Part shown: positions 46,395 to 58,134 of the stretch, one piece after another | How positions within the stretch are numbered: position 1 is the first letter of the stretch | How the letters are laid out: each line of letters begins with the position of its first letter | Source: Morella rubra | Lineage: Eukaryota; Streptophyta; Magnoliopsida; Fagales; Myricaceae | NCBI GenBank assembly: GCA_003952965.2 | Contig: CM025850.1 | Span: 11,407,844 to 11,471,843, forward strand | Reading direction: 5' to 3' | DNA length: 64,000 nucleotides | Made by a program: the position numbers and the translations under genes | Notes under the pieces: model-generated | The model's database searches: none | Told to the model about the DNA's origin: nothing | The model's input: the letters and a program-made list of their open reading frames with translations, nothing else

Positions 46395-49300
46395 GGATTA
46401 AAGAATAGCAGCATCATCTGGAGTTATCCTAGTTACCTTAGAAAGCTCATTACTAGCAACCAGAAGCCAATACTGAATTGAATGCCACACAGTTTCGGCC
46501 GAATCAAATATGCCTTCCATCCGCGCTCTGCACCTCCTAATCTAGAGCCTCCAAGTAACAATGGAAGTTAAAAAACCAAGAAGAATACCTTTTTGAGAGT
46601 TCCTTGACGCACGTCGAAATCATAATTCAATGCTCTCCCTCTAACTCCTCCCTCTGGAACAAAGAACTCCCAAAGAATTAGAGCATAACCTCCAAACAGT
46701 CGAAGCTATCTCACCAGTACACAACACATGATTCAATTCTTCATAATCCCCCCACGAACAACAATCACACTTCGAAACCATCACTACACCAACCTTCCTA
46801 AGGCAATCATCCACACTCAAACAATTATTAATAGATTGTTAGGTTTTTGTTGTTTTGGCATCATTCCGTGTCAAAATATGTCTTGATCGAGTTGTATTTT
46901 GGTATACACATTTGTTCAAGAGTTAGAATCAATGGTATGTCCAAAGTCTTCTTCACGCTCAACCAGCGTTCAACAAACGCTCTAGCGGCCTTGATATTTT
47001 CATACAGAGACATCACGTTCGACTAATGCTCGACCAATGCTCGAGCGTCCTTAAGAATTCTTCATACAGAGACGTCACGTTCGACTAACGCTCGATCGGC
47101 GCTCGAGTTCTTAAGAATTTTTCATACAGAGACATCACGTTCGACGAGCGCTCGACATACGCTCGAGCGACTTCGGCGAATTTCAAAAATTGCTAGATTT
47201 TTGGATTTCCTTGTGGATGATTTTGGAAACCCTATTAGGGTTCGTGAGAGGCCGACTAGAACGTGAGATATATAGGCTTCTTTGAGAGTTTTTGCCCCCC
47301 TCGTTCCTTGAGAGAAAAACCCTAGAAGATTAGTGCTTCAATATTGAATTTCTCTCTATTCTTCCTTTAGATTACTTTGTTCCCTTCATAGTGTTGAAGG
47401 TGAGTTGAAGAACAAAGGGTGTTCGTGAAGATCCTTAAGAAGAACCTCAAGGGTTGAGGTGATTGCTGCTTGGAGCAGATCTGAGCAGGGGTGTTTGGAT
47501 TATTACATCAGGGTTGTCAGAGTCAAGCAACTGGGGTTGCCCGTGTCTGAATCACTGTTGTAAGGATTTTTCTTTTAGTGGATTTCAGGTGGCTGCTAGC
47601 CCGGAGTGGTTTTTCCTTTGAATGGTTTTTCAAAGGTTTTCCACTTCGTCATCAAATCTCTTGTCTCTTTATGCGTTTGATTAATTTCTTTACAAGTTTA
47701 TTTATTGATTTGATGATTGTGTTGGTTGATTGATATATCTAGACTGATCAATTTTAGAACTTTTTTTTTAAAATTGATATTGATTCGTTAATTTACAGAT
47801 TTCACCTATTCACCCCCTCTAGGTGAAGTTAGGGTCTAAATTAGGTTTTTCATAGATTTCCACATAACAACAGACATTTTCTTAGGTAATGACTTATGCC
47901 AAATCCAAGAGGACCATTGGACTTCAGGAGCACGAACTCTAATACAATCCCACACACTAATAGTAGAGAAAGCACCGTCAGCATTTTTCATCCAAACAAG
48001 CACGTCCTCTCCTTTTTGTCTCCCTAACACTACTAACAAAGCATCTGCCTTATCAATGCCCACCAGTCTTTCTAACAGAGAAACATCCCACCCATTTTCT
48101 ATTCTGCAATCAACAATTTTAAGCTTGGGAAGCTCAGTAACAAGAAATTGATCACAAATTGGACCATTATCATCCCAAGAGTCATACCAAAAAATATATC
48201 ACCCTGTCGAACCCTCCCTTTATAATTATCCAATACCAACGGAACACATTTCATAACCGAACACCAGAACCTGGAACCTTTCTTATGCTCCAATAACGAT
48301 AAATGCTTATCTCCCACATACTTGGCCTGAAAAAACTTGGACCCCAAAGAGTTATCGTGTAATAATTTCCAAGCAAACTTCATATGTAAAGACATTTGCA
48401 CATCTTTGAAATCCCGGAGGCCAACACCCCCTTCAGTCACAGGCTTACAAATCTTGTTCCAAGCAACCCATTTCTTTTTTGGTTTACCATCAATTTCTCA
48501 CCAGAAAAAGGTACTAAATAAACGATTAAGTAACAATAAAAGAGATTTAGGAACCTAAATGACCGAGAGAAGATGAATTGGCATACTGGAAAGGACGTGA
48601 CGCAACAAAATCAGTCTACCACCATTCGATAAAAATTTCATCTTCCATCCACAAATTTTATCTCCAACCCGATTCACCAAAACTTTCAAATGCCTCGCAA
48701 ATGGTCTTCCAGAAATAATAAGCACTCCGAGATATTTCATAGGGAATTTACCTTTAACAAAGCCAGTTTCACGCAGAATCCCACGTTTTCTATCAAGAGG
48801 AATTTTTTTTTGAGAAAAAAATTCCAGTTTTTTCTTTGCTAACCAATTGTCCAGTCCAGTTCTCATATGTTTTTAAAACACTCATCAAGTTCTGAATAGA
48901 GAACTTGGCACCATTAGCAAAGATAACCACGTCATCTGCATAGAGGAGATGAGAGACTAATTAAAGGAGAACCTCGAGGATGCGAAAAAGGTCCAACATT
49001 ACCACAAGAAAACTGATGCTTTAAAAGCCTAGAAAGCAGTTCCTCCATAATAATAAAAAAATAAGACGAAAGAGGGTCCCCTTGCCTAAGACCTCTACCG
49101 CCTTTAAAGAAACCACGCATGGTACCATAAAGCATAATAGAGTACCAAGGGGTTGAAATACATTCTCTAATAAGACCGCACACCCTTGGAGAGCACCCAA
49201 AGGAGGCCAACACATGAAGTAAAAAGTTCCAACTAACTCTGTCATGCGCCTTAGCCATGTCAATTTTAATAAGAACGTTGCCCCCATTGATTTTTTTATT

Positions 49301-50851
49301 CAAAAAATGCACTATTTCCTGAGTCAAGCTGATGTTATCAAATATAGACCTGCCAGGGATAAATGTACCTTGCTCGGAAGACACGATCTTAGCAAGAAGG
49401 GAGGTCATGCGGGTGACGATAATTTTAGATATAACTTTATAAATTACCGAGCACAAACCGATAGGACGACATTTGTCAAAACTATTAGATTGATCAACCT
49501 TAGGAATTAGAACAATATAGGAGGCTGTGTAGGATCGAAAGTCTCTCCCTTAAAAAATTCTTGAATCGCCTCCACGACGTCAAACTTCACAATATCCCTA
49601 CAAGCACAAAAAAACCCGAACCAAACCCATGCGGACCTGGACTACTCTCTACAGGGATACTAAATAAAGCATCTTTCATCTCTTCTTCTGAAGGAATAAC
49701 ACATAATTGAACCTTCTCTTCTTCTGAAATGACTTTATCAACTACATAAGAAAGATCGGACAATTCACCACTAGGAGATTGACCCAAGAAATCCTTAAAA
49801 TAGGCCACTGCGCCCTCATGAATTTCCTCCGGGGTCTCAAGTCTTGTACCGTCATGAAGAGTCATCTCCTTAACCACATTCTTTTTCCTCATGTTGATAA
49901 CTGCATGAAAAAATTTAGAGTTTTGATCACCCTCACTTAACCACTTGAATTTGGCTTGCTGGGACAACCTTATATCTTCGCATTTACACCAAATTGACAA
50001 TTCTAACTTTGATACCAACAAATCTTGCTCTACCTCCGCATCATAGCTCGCTTGTAATCTATGCTCAAGCACCTCAATACGCTCTTCAAGGACCTGAATA
50101 ATAGAATGAGTATTACCGAACACCGTTTTATTCCAATGCCGAAAGACTTGCTTCAACCGCTTGAGCTTATAAGCAAGTCTGACCAATCCAACCCCAAACC
50201 CATCCTCGTTCCATGATCGTTCCACACATCCTATAAACTCTTTTGTGTGTCACCCACATTTGTTAAAAACGAAAAGGCGAAGAACCATAAACTTGAAATT
50301 TCTTCTCGAGATAAATAACAATAGGCGCATGATCAGAAGAGCTTCGTGCTAAATATTTCATCTCCGCATCTTGATAGGAAGATAAAAAATTCGGGTCCAT
50401 AAGAGTGCGATCTAGTCGAGCCCAACTACGAGAAAGGCCATCATGCCCATTACACCCGACAAATTTCTCCCCTGAGAATAATATTAAAATCTCTAGTGAC
50501 CATCCAGGGAATATTAGTAGGGATATTAACTTCAAGATCTCTCCATAACTTGAGTCTTGCAATCTGACAGCATTTGGCATAGACAAAGGTAACCACCACT
50601 TTATGGATCCCTGCCGAGCATAAGACAGTAATAAATTGATTAGTCATAGACAACAACTGAAGATGAACTTCTTGAGACCAGAACAACCAGATTTTTCCTT
50701 CATGATTAGCATTAGACAAACAATTATTAAACTGCAAGCTAACCATCAGTCTATCCATTTTCGTATCCGGAGCAAAAGGTTCAGCTAGAGCCAAAACTTG
50801 GGGTTTATAAATCCTAATTAACTTACGCAATCTACTTCTCGATGTGCCCAA
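46395..50851 (-). pseudogene. LINE ORF2: endonuclease-reverse transcriptase, decayed
   Basis: The endonuclease starts near 50851 (LRKLIRIYKPQVLALAEPF) with RDFNIIL (Gly of the usual GDFN changed) and the SDHAPIV motif near 50325. Reverse transcriptase covers about 49460-48550: IYKVISKIIVTRM, EQGTFIPGRSIFDNI, IKIDMAKAHDRVSW, GLRQGDPLS and the catalytic YADD at 48931-48942. A one-base shift separates GDPLS from YADD, and further breaks lie near 50450, 49590, 48900 and 48100. The C-terminal zf-RVT-like region (WIWHKSLPKKMSVVMWKSMKN at about 47840-47900; CCSWGDYEELNHVL at about 46730-46770) is split by the LTR at 46837-47852. Confidence 0.88.
46837..47852 (+). mobile_element. Solo LTR inside the LINE
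   Basis: Begins TGTTAGGTTTTTG, ends AGGTTTTTCA, and is flanked by a perfect 5-bp duplication TAGAT (46832-46836 and 47853-47857). It belongs to the same family as the solo LTR at 29735-30687. Several GCTCGA(C/G)CG-type words recur at 46970-47165. It inserted after the LINE. Confidence 0.93.
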
Positions 50852-51012
50852 TCATCTGATAGTCCAAAAAATAATGGGACCTATCATAAATTTAGTCTAG
50901 AAGGACGGGTCCCCAACCGTTTAGAGCTACGCACTTTCTTTCTCTTATTACCAGTCAACAAGGCGTATGAATCAGGTTCAGACTTATAATCTTTCTCTCT
51001 TCCCAAACACTC

Positions 51013-52308
51013 CTATGGACATTCCTCTTCCTGATCAGATAAAGTATCACCAGCAGTCACAATCTCTTGCGCATCAAAGATCTCTCTTCTAAACTCATCG
51101 ATTGTCACATTCTCAACAGCAATCAGACCACCCTCAAGATTATTATGTTCATCCAAGGCCACAACTTCCTGATCTCTCACATCCTCCTGATTTGGCACAC
51201 CTACCTCCTCTTCCAAGCAAACAACATTATCTATAACACGAGAAACATGATCAACAATTACCTTAGTAACTTGTTCTGCATCGAAATGAGTATCTTGTTC
51301 TACTCCATTCCTTCCAAAATATTCTTCAGTCATATTCGTTGTCTGTTCGCCCTCTGTAGAGCCCTCTATATGCAAATCCAATTGAATTCTATCCTTCGTC
51401 TGTTTTCCCCCCACCATAATCTGCTGACAAGGCATGTCAGAAAGTTGACCCTCTTTTGCGATATTTTGCTGCTCCTCACTACACAGTATGAGTTGGACAC
51501 ACTCAGAAGGTTGCTCGGCCTCTTCATTAAACTTCCCTACCACTCTGTATTCTTGCCTAAACCGAGTTTTTCCTCCATTCCCATCCTCTTCCTTATCTCC
51601 GCTATAAACCCCCTTGTGCTTTCCATCCTTTCGACAAGTTGAAGAATTATGTCCCTGCATTTTACACTTCACACAATAGGCTGGAAGAGTTTCATAGATG
51701 ACCTCTTGATGCAAACTCGTAGTCAAACCTAGAAGGCCAATCCAAAAAGAGTGTAGAGGCTGCTTAGAAGCATCCATAGAGATACAGACCCTCGCTCCAT
51801 CTTTCCTTGTTGCACACCGAGTAGTGATGTCTCTTAGAATAAATTTTCCAATGGGAGCTGTAAATATTTTCAGAGTAGATTCATGGTAAAAATTAGGAAG
51901 GAGACCTGGTAACAAAACCCATACTGGAACTACCGGAGGTTCATTGTCTTCACTGAAATCTGGAGTCCAATGGAATGCACGGTAAGGAACTCCGTCAATC
52001 TCACAGGCTTCCCTCAAAAAAACCTTGTTAAAATCCTCTTCGTTTGACAACCAAACGAACACATTCCTTGGACGACACATGGCGGAGACGACTGGAGTCC
52101 CTGCTAAACCCCAGCGATTTCTGATAAAAAAGTGAATGGCATCTAAGGAAGGTCGTTGTCTGAGGAACTTCAAAACCATGGAAAATCTAAAAGGTTCGGC
52201 AGTTTTTCCAATTTCATCAGTGCAGAAGGGAAAGCAAATCTGTCCATCTATGATTTTTGGTTGGCGAATCTGAATCTGCGCCTTCGGCAACGGTTGAGGA
52301 ATTGCCAC
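51013..52308 (-). CDS. LINE ORF1 (DUF4283 / zinc-knuckle protein), intact frame
   Basis: An uninterrupted frame of 431 codons from ATG 52308. Residues about 25-180 resemble the DUF4283 domain of plant LINE ORF1 proteins (FRFSMVLKFLRQRPSLDAI, VFVWLSNEEDFNKV). A zinc knuckle CVKCKMQGHNSSTC lies at about residues 216-229. The C-terminal 200 residues are acidic and Gln/Glu-rich, probably disordered. ORF1 binds LINE RNA as part of the retrotransposition particle. It is the only intact LINE frame here; ORF2 is broken, so it could act only on RNA of other copies, if expressed. Confidence 0.85.
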   Translation of the reverse strand: MAIPQPLPKAQIQIRQPKIIDGQICFPFCTDEIGKTAEPFRFSMVLKFLRQRPSLDAIHFFIRNRWGLAGTPVVSAMCRPRNVFVWLSNEEDFNKVFLREACEIDGVPYRAFHWTPDFSEDNEPPVVPVWVLLPGLLPNFYHESTLKIFTAPIGKFILRDITTRCATRKDGARVCISMDASKQPLHSFWIGLLGLTTSLHQEVIYETLPAYCVKCKMQGHNSSTCRKDGKHKGVYSGDKEEDGNGGKTRFRQEYRVVGKFNEEAEQPSECVQLILCSEEQQNIAKEGQLSDMPCQQIMVGGKQTKDRIQLDLHIEGSTEGEQTTNMTEEYFGRNGVEQDTHFDAEQVTKVIVDHVSRVIDNVVCLEEEVGVPNQEDVRDQEVVALDEHNNLEGGLIAVENVTIDEFRREIFDAQEIVTAGDTLSDQEEECP

Positions 52309-52449
52309 AACCAGATTAGCGAAAGACCGAGGTCTGCCTCCCAGCGCAATTACTGGGACCTCGGCAGTCGCCGTATCTGCGAAAGAAACCAGATCCAGCC
52401 AAGGACGCTGAGATCTGTCTCCTGGCGCCTAGAAAATAGAACCTGACAG

Positions 52450-52745
52450 CCGCCGCCTCCGTTAAAAGAGCTAGTCTCAGATGCCCATTTAACTAACAAA
52501 TGAGCGAGCCTTTTCTGAATCTGCAGAACCCACAAAATCGGGCAATCTTCATGCGTCAAAAAGAAACTACGCAGGAGGCGAACAAGGGCTTCAACAGACC
52601 AACTGATCTGGCTACTGGGATCAGCTACCTCATTGCAGAGAACTTGACAATCACTTTCGAATTGAGTCTTAGACCACCCTTTCTTAGTTGCCATATCAGT
52701 AGCTTTAACCAAGGCAAGAGCTTCTCCCAGGAGGGGATTTTGATG
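52450..52745 (-). mobile_element. LINE RNase H fragment, second copy
   Basis: On the minus strand it encodes EALALVKATDMATKKGWSK...FESDCQVL and SQISWSVEALVRLL, the LINE RNase H end, homologous to 28134-28486. It ends at the same GATTTTGATGG junction. That shared junction suggests this copy came by duplication of the 28-kb segment and not by a second insertion. Confidence 0.75.
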
Positions 52746-53005
52746 GTTTTTGGATATCATTGCATATACAGAAATTACATATGCATGTTAGATCGTACTC
52801 ATTCCACTTGGTTATTATTTATCTGCACTTCCGTGACAATGGCGCCTGTGCCAATTCAAGGTGTATAAACTTAGGCCTTAGGGGCATAAGTTCCCTAAAT
52901 TTCTGGGTTAAAAAATAGCTTTAGAATTCTCCTATACAGAAAATACCCAGCTTCCTAGTATCTGTTCCAAGGTTTATTCTGTCTTATATATATAGGCTTC
53001 GGTTA
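52746..53005 (+). repeat. Chimeric remnant: array block joined to CTU2 intron 6
   Basis: 52746-52790 follows the array block at 28490-28530 (TTTTTGGATAT...GCATATACAGAAATTA). At about 52795 it switches to CTU2 intron 6 sequence (25160-25360) and runs to just before the exon 7 acceptor. This is a fourth, much reduced piece of the array, next to the MULE border. Confidence 0.8.
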
Positions 53006-53011
53006 TCATGT

Positions 53012-53547
53012 GAGTGTAGAAGGGTGTGAGTGGTGTGATTGCGCGGTCAGGATCGGTTCTCACATTTTGGACCGCGTAGATCGCGCTAGCACATTAATGA
53101 GCAACTTCTGGGGCACCCCGACTCCACGACCCGAGTTTTCCTACATATTTGGTTCTGGCCATCTCCGACTCGTTCCGAACGTTTTCAAATCCCCAAATCT
53201 GAGTTTCACGCCCTAGCAAAGCCTCAGATTTCCTCTCCAAAATAGTACGTTTGCTGCGTGAAGAACCTAGACGCTAGAAGAACCAAAATAGTATGTTTGC
53301 TGCGTGAAAAGGCCGATCGCCATTTTCACATTTCGTTGCGGTGAGTTTGCAGACATTCTTTTTGGGACTTTTTTTTCTCTCTTTCACTATTTGCTTTATT
53401 TAGAAACTGTTAGAAAGTGAGAGCAAGAGAGAGGAATGAATGTTGACTAATTGACTTGTTCCTCATTGGTAGACATGTTCTTTTTGAAGGCAGTAACTAA
53501 TTCATTTGTATGGTTTGCCCCATTTTGTTCGGAACTGTGGTGTGGCC
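53012..53547 (+). repeat. Left terminal inverted repeat of the MULE
   Basis: It matches the complement of 59931-60503 over more than 500 bases. Shared words include GCGATCGGCC/GGCCGATCGC, ACGCAGCAAAC in complement and CCGAACAAAATGGGGC in complement. A duplicated TACGTTTGCTGCGTGAA-type unit lies at 53245-53310. FAR1-type MULEs usually carry their promoters in such repeats. Confidence 0.85.
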
Positions 53548-54632
53548 CTTCCACTATTTTGCTTTATTTATAAACTCTATATAAACTGTTAGAAAGTGAA
53601 AGCAAGAGAGACAAACTTTGTAGATTAAAGTGATTTAAAAGCTCATGCGTTGATTGGATTATCTCTACATGCCCAGTTGTCTGTTTGTGGATTAATAGGT
53701 ATTTTGGGTTTCTTTTATTTTCTTTAAAAAAAAGGGGAAAAACGAATGTTCTTTTTCTGGCAATTAGGAACTATAGTGTTTTTTTTTTCTTTTTTGATAT
53801 GTGGATTTCATGCAAATTGGATGTAACAATTTTTTGTTGTGAGGCAATTGACACATGTGCACACCTAATGGTCACGAAATGAACCTTTACGGATAACTTA
53901 TTTGTATGATTCTATAGCTTTTAGTTGAGATCCTTCCTCACACTTGTTTAATTTTCAAAGCTAGTCGAAGCTGATTATTAGGCTCGTTTCTTGAATATTA
54001 TTGTTATAGTTTTATCTTCGGATGAAATTAACATGTGAGCAACAATAATTGTTGCAGACTTGCTGTATCAAAGTATTTTCCAACACTACTAGCCATTTGA
54101 TGCCTTGGCCTTGGTTTGGCTTGTGTTTTTATATTTTTTTTAATTCTGATCAGAAAAAACCATACAAGTAGTCGAAACTTGGCCTTTACAGAGGTCTAAA
54201 ACCATATTCCTGAAAAGGTGTGTGGTGTGGGACCAAATATTGGCAATTTTCTAAATCACCAGCATGTTCCTTGCATAACAATGGGTAGACCACTTCAAGA
54301 CTGCAATATCCATGAACTTTCTCTAATTTCTACAATTTTCATTGACTTATTGCATTAATTTTATTGGTATAAATTAATTAATGACCACAATCTCTCCATG
54401 TGAAGTGAACTTCATTCGTGCATAATTTCAAACCTAGTTTAAGAGTATTTTTTTGTGATTAGCGAGTGCACGTGTTCATGTTACTTCATTCATTATGATG
54501 ATTTATTAATAAACCCTCACAGTAATAAAATGTTATTTCATTTTGTATTATTTACTTGAATGCTAAAGTTTTTTCATATTTATTAATGGAACAAATCACC
54601 AATTTTTGAATATCACTGACACTTTTAGGTGA
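53548..54632. other. MULE interior, no gene recognised
   Basis: AT-rich DNA between the left repeat and the GRF frame. A splice-acceptor-like TTTTAG precedes the ATG at 54633, so an upstream exon of the GRF gene could lie here, but I cannot define one. Confidence 0.4.
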
Positions 54633-55155
54633 ATGGCATCATCATCATCCATATCAACTACACGGAGTAGTGTCAGTCAGCGATGGGCTCTTAGGGAGGT
54701 GGCGAAACCCCCCGAGATGCAAGTGTGGCATCTCCACCAATGTGAGGAGGTCTTTCACTCCAGAGAATATTGGTACACGATTTTTTGGTTGCCCCAACTA
54801 CACTGGACGTGAAAATCTTGGATGTGATTTTTTTTATTGGCTTGATTACCCAGCTGCATTTGAAACAAATGATGATGCTTTAGTTTTATTGATTGTGAAA
54901 ATGCAGCATCTGGAAGAGAAGTTAGAGGCTGAGATTGCCAAATCACAGGCAAAGGATGTTGAGATTGATAGCTTCAAAGAACAGGAGAAATTGCTTGAGG
55001 AAAAGCTTCAAAGGTCCAATAACAACTTGAAGGTCAAGGACGAAGAAATAAAGAGATTGAAGGAAAATGGTCACCGACTTAGGGAGCAGCTGATAAATTC
55101 ATGGGTGTTGTTTATATTTGTTTTGGTTGTAGGGATTTCTCTTAGGATGAAGTAA
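54633..55155 (+). pseudogene. GRF zinc finger, coiled-coil, membrane-tail protein (frame broken at start)
   Basis: The open frame from 54670 to 55155 (161 codons) encodes a GRF-type zinc finger: CKCG at 17-20, then FFGCPNY and GCDFFYWLD supplying the other Cys (about 41 and 52). A charged coiled coil follows (about 75-140), then one C-terminal membrane helix (WVLFIFVLVVGISL, about 145-158). This is a common plant small-protein layout. The frame has no ATG of its own at the 5' end. The natural-looking ATG (54633, MASSSSISTTR) is one base out of frame, so a single-base loss or an unseen splice is needed. It is inside the MULE, divergent from the transposase. It could be a captured host gene or a standing part of this MULE family. 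Confidence 0.65.
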
Positions 55156-55639
55156 ATGATAGATAATAGGTAGTGGTCCCAATATTATAGTTGTGATACT
55201 TTTAGATCTAGTGAACTTTCAATGTAGTTGTAGTTGAAGCTGTAAGCTTATTTAGAACTTTTTCGGTCCGCCTTGTGTCAAATATTCCTTTACTATGTCT
55301 TTTGTATATGTTCCATTGGGGGTTGGATATCATGAAACACTAGTACATATTCTCTCTAATTATGAGTAGACTCCTAATTAATCTCTCTCTCTCACACATA
55401 TGCATAATGGCTTCTGACATCAGCAAGATGATGAATCAAAATTAGTTAAAATCAACTTCAACCTTTTGAACATAAGCATCACAACCAGGTTTCAACCTTT
55501 CCATTGAAGAACAAATAATAATAATAAATAAATAACTCATCAATAGTGGCCAAGGCACCTAAACATATGCACAAACGACAATATAAAAAACAAACTTACA
55601 TTATCCCACTTTTCCTACAACTCATCAAGACTCCTAAAT

Positions 55640-57592
55640 CGTCCCATTACCGATTCGTCCTCGCCTTCATCCTCCTCCTGTCCTACAAAGGAGGAATACA
55701 CCAACGTAATTGTTATGGTAATTTTGATCAAATAATAAACTGAAAAATAAATGATATATGTAATGACTAATTTGCATTGTAAATGTAGACATACCTCTAA
55801 CTCTAATTCGTCAAGTAGTGGCAAACGACGAGCAATCAGTCGTGACGGCCACAGGCAAGACCACGACCACGACCACAGGTACTCCTTAGCTCAAGTGCGC
55901 TCTTTAGTCGCTTATTCCCCTGATGCTTCGGCGGCCAAGACTTGAAACCTTTTGCAACATAGTGGGAGTGTAGACCTCTGCCGCATGATCAGAGAGCGGG
56001 TCCCTAGATTCTTTAATGGGCACTGTCTGGAGCATCTGAAAATCTGCAACTAACTCGTTGTATCGCAACTCATTTACTGCTCTCTGAAAATTTTGTAGGA
56101 ATCGATTCATATTCATATCCGTGCTTAAGAACCCACGCAATATCGAATTGAAATTCTCACTTATCTAGGTCGTCTTCTTCCCAACACAGAAAACACTGCG
56201 TACATACTTTGGTGCCCATTTCTCTTGCTTTTCATATATCCTTTGCAACCATACATTGCCTTGGAGTTCATGCTCGTCAATCATTTTTCTCCAACTCTGC
56301 TCGAAGTCATCTATCTCGAGGTCAAACAGAAGATCGTTCCAATCTCTTTTGAAGTCCTTGTTGGCAAGAAATGACCCCAAATTTTTCATTGCATTTTGAG
56401 ATATGTGTCAAGCACATAAAAAATGGTGTGTGACTAGTAGGGCAGATGGAATTGCAGCTAGTATTCTTGAATCTTGATCGGTGAACAGAGATATGGGGGC
56501 CTTCCTATTCATACACTTAACGAACATTTGAAAAAGCCAACTAAATATTTGCACTGTCTCATCAAACAATAAACATGTCCCAAATATGATCGATTTTCTG
56601 TGATGATTCACCCCAAGGAATGCTCCTAATGGCCTAAGCTCATTATTTATCCTATATGTGGTGTTAAAGGACACAAAGTCCCCGAAGATGGCATAGTTGC
56701 TTTACATGGCATGGTCCGACCAAAAGACATTAGTAATGTGCTCATCTTCATCCATCATGACCCGGAAGAAAAACTCTGAATCGTTCTTTAGCTGATTACC
56801 AAACCAGTTAAGAAGAACACCGGTTACACCAACTTCCATTGTCTTAGTTTTTCTACCATTCAAACAAATTTTATAGTCTTGCTGAGTGAATCTCAAAAGT
56901 TTTCTACCTCCAGCCTGTGCAGACATCAAGTTCATAGCCAATTTAGGGCGAATACTGACCCTATCTGAATCCATAGCCTCAGCACGCTGCGATTCGCTTA
57001 TGCTTCTGTGAGAACGGGAGTAGGTGAACCTTCTTCGATGTCGCCAACTCAATGTTATGTTGCGGAGTCCAGTCGAAGATGCAATACTTCCCACTAGGCT
57101 ACCGCTGAACAGTAATACCTACGACACACCCACACCTTGTATTTGGTCGCTCCCACTTCACTAGCACAAACGGGTCCTTTTCTTTCTTTGTCCCTTCTTT
57201 ACTACAAACAAAGGCCTTATATGTCCAATACCCAATACCCAAGTTCTTTATTTTTGTTCCCGATATGTCTACGAATGCTAAAGCCTTTCAGTGTTGCGTA
57301 CCAATTGTACCAATCGTACGCATGTTCGATGTCCCTCCACTTTATGCTCCATGCATCTACATTCTCCCCATTGTCAGCCAGTACCATGTCACTTGCATAT
57401 ACCAATCAAAGAAAAAGATTAAAAAAGTCCTCATACCATCTTAGCCGCTCAAATGAAAGATAACTAACTCACCTTCAGGGACTTCGGAACTACTGGACCC
57501 TCGTCTACTGATATTTGGATTGATTCCTTCCATTTGGGCCATATCGTCTGTGGAAGTTGCACTAAGCACCAACCTGTTGCACTCCCCCATTA
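55640..57592 (-). pseudogene. FAR1/MULE transposase, decayed
   Basis: The first exon starts at ATG 57592 (MGECNRLVLSATST...) and ends at a GTGAG donor near 57472. Next come a FAR1 DNA-binding region (WRDIEHAYDWYNWYATLKGFSIRRH, about 57340-57260), a linker (SISESQRAEAMDSDRVSI, about 57000), RVMMDEDEHITNVFWSDHAM (about 56760-56705) and the MULE catalytic region (FNTTYRINNELRPLGAFLGVNHHRKSI, FTDQDSRI, about 56670-56440). The C-terminal MULE region (DWNDLLFDLEID..., about 56370-56310; AAEVYTPTM, about 55960) follows. Stops and shifts are near 57214, 56702, 56408, 56165 and 55904. It is related to the FAR1/FHY3 light-signalling factors, but this copy is a transposon gene and broken. Confidence 0.85.
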
Positions 57593-58134
57593 TTCATCAA
57601 TTAAAGAAACTTCTTTTATAGAGCAATTAAAAGTACTATGATATTTTTATTTCAAATGAATAATATATGATAATATGACTTAACAAATATCCAAATGATT
57701 AATAGTCATCACCAATAATTTGGAGGAGAAATATATTATTAGCATAATCTTTTGTAATATAGTAGTTGAGAAAAAATTTGTATATATCATGCATAATTTT
57801 ATTGATAATTGCCATACGGCAAGGAACAAAATAGTAAAAGTGAAACCAAAAGGGTATGCTACTCTTAATCTTGCAAAAAATGCAAAACAAAATTAGGGCA
57901 TAACGACAGAATATATGTTGTTGCAAAAGGTTCGACAATATCAATTAGTCAATTTCTAGCTAGGGTTCCCTACCTAGCTACCTATATGCATCAGCAAGAA
58001 AAAAGCCAATTCATTCAGGTGGTCCATTGCCTTCCTATTCAAACATTTTGTACTCAATTATTTTTTGATATATATGGAGCTGGAATGATGGCAATCTTAA
58101 GCGCACCACATTAACATTTAACATATTACATTTG

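Larger units (their letters stand above)
46395..52440 (-). mobile_element. L1-type LINE, minus strand, interrupted by solo LTR
   Basis: Reading on the minus strand from about 52440: a GC-rich leader, ORF1 (52308-51013), then ORF2 with endonuclease, reverse transcriptase and a zf-RVT-like C-terminus down to about 46400. A solo LTR splits the last part. I see no clear A-tail or target duplication at the ends, so borders are approximate. ORF2 has several frame breaks and the element is not active. Confidence 0.85.

Noticed and set aside
51067-51642. 191-codon plus-strand frame opposite LINE ORF1
   Set aside because: It is antisense to a recognised intact ORF1 and its hydrophobic composition follows from the complement of Glu/Gln-rich codons.
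55640-57592. A functional FAR1/FHY3 transcription factor gene
   Set aside because: Multiple stops and frame shifts, and it lies between long inverted repeats; it is a transposase pseudogene.
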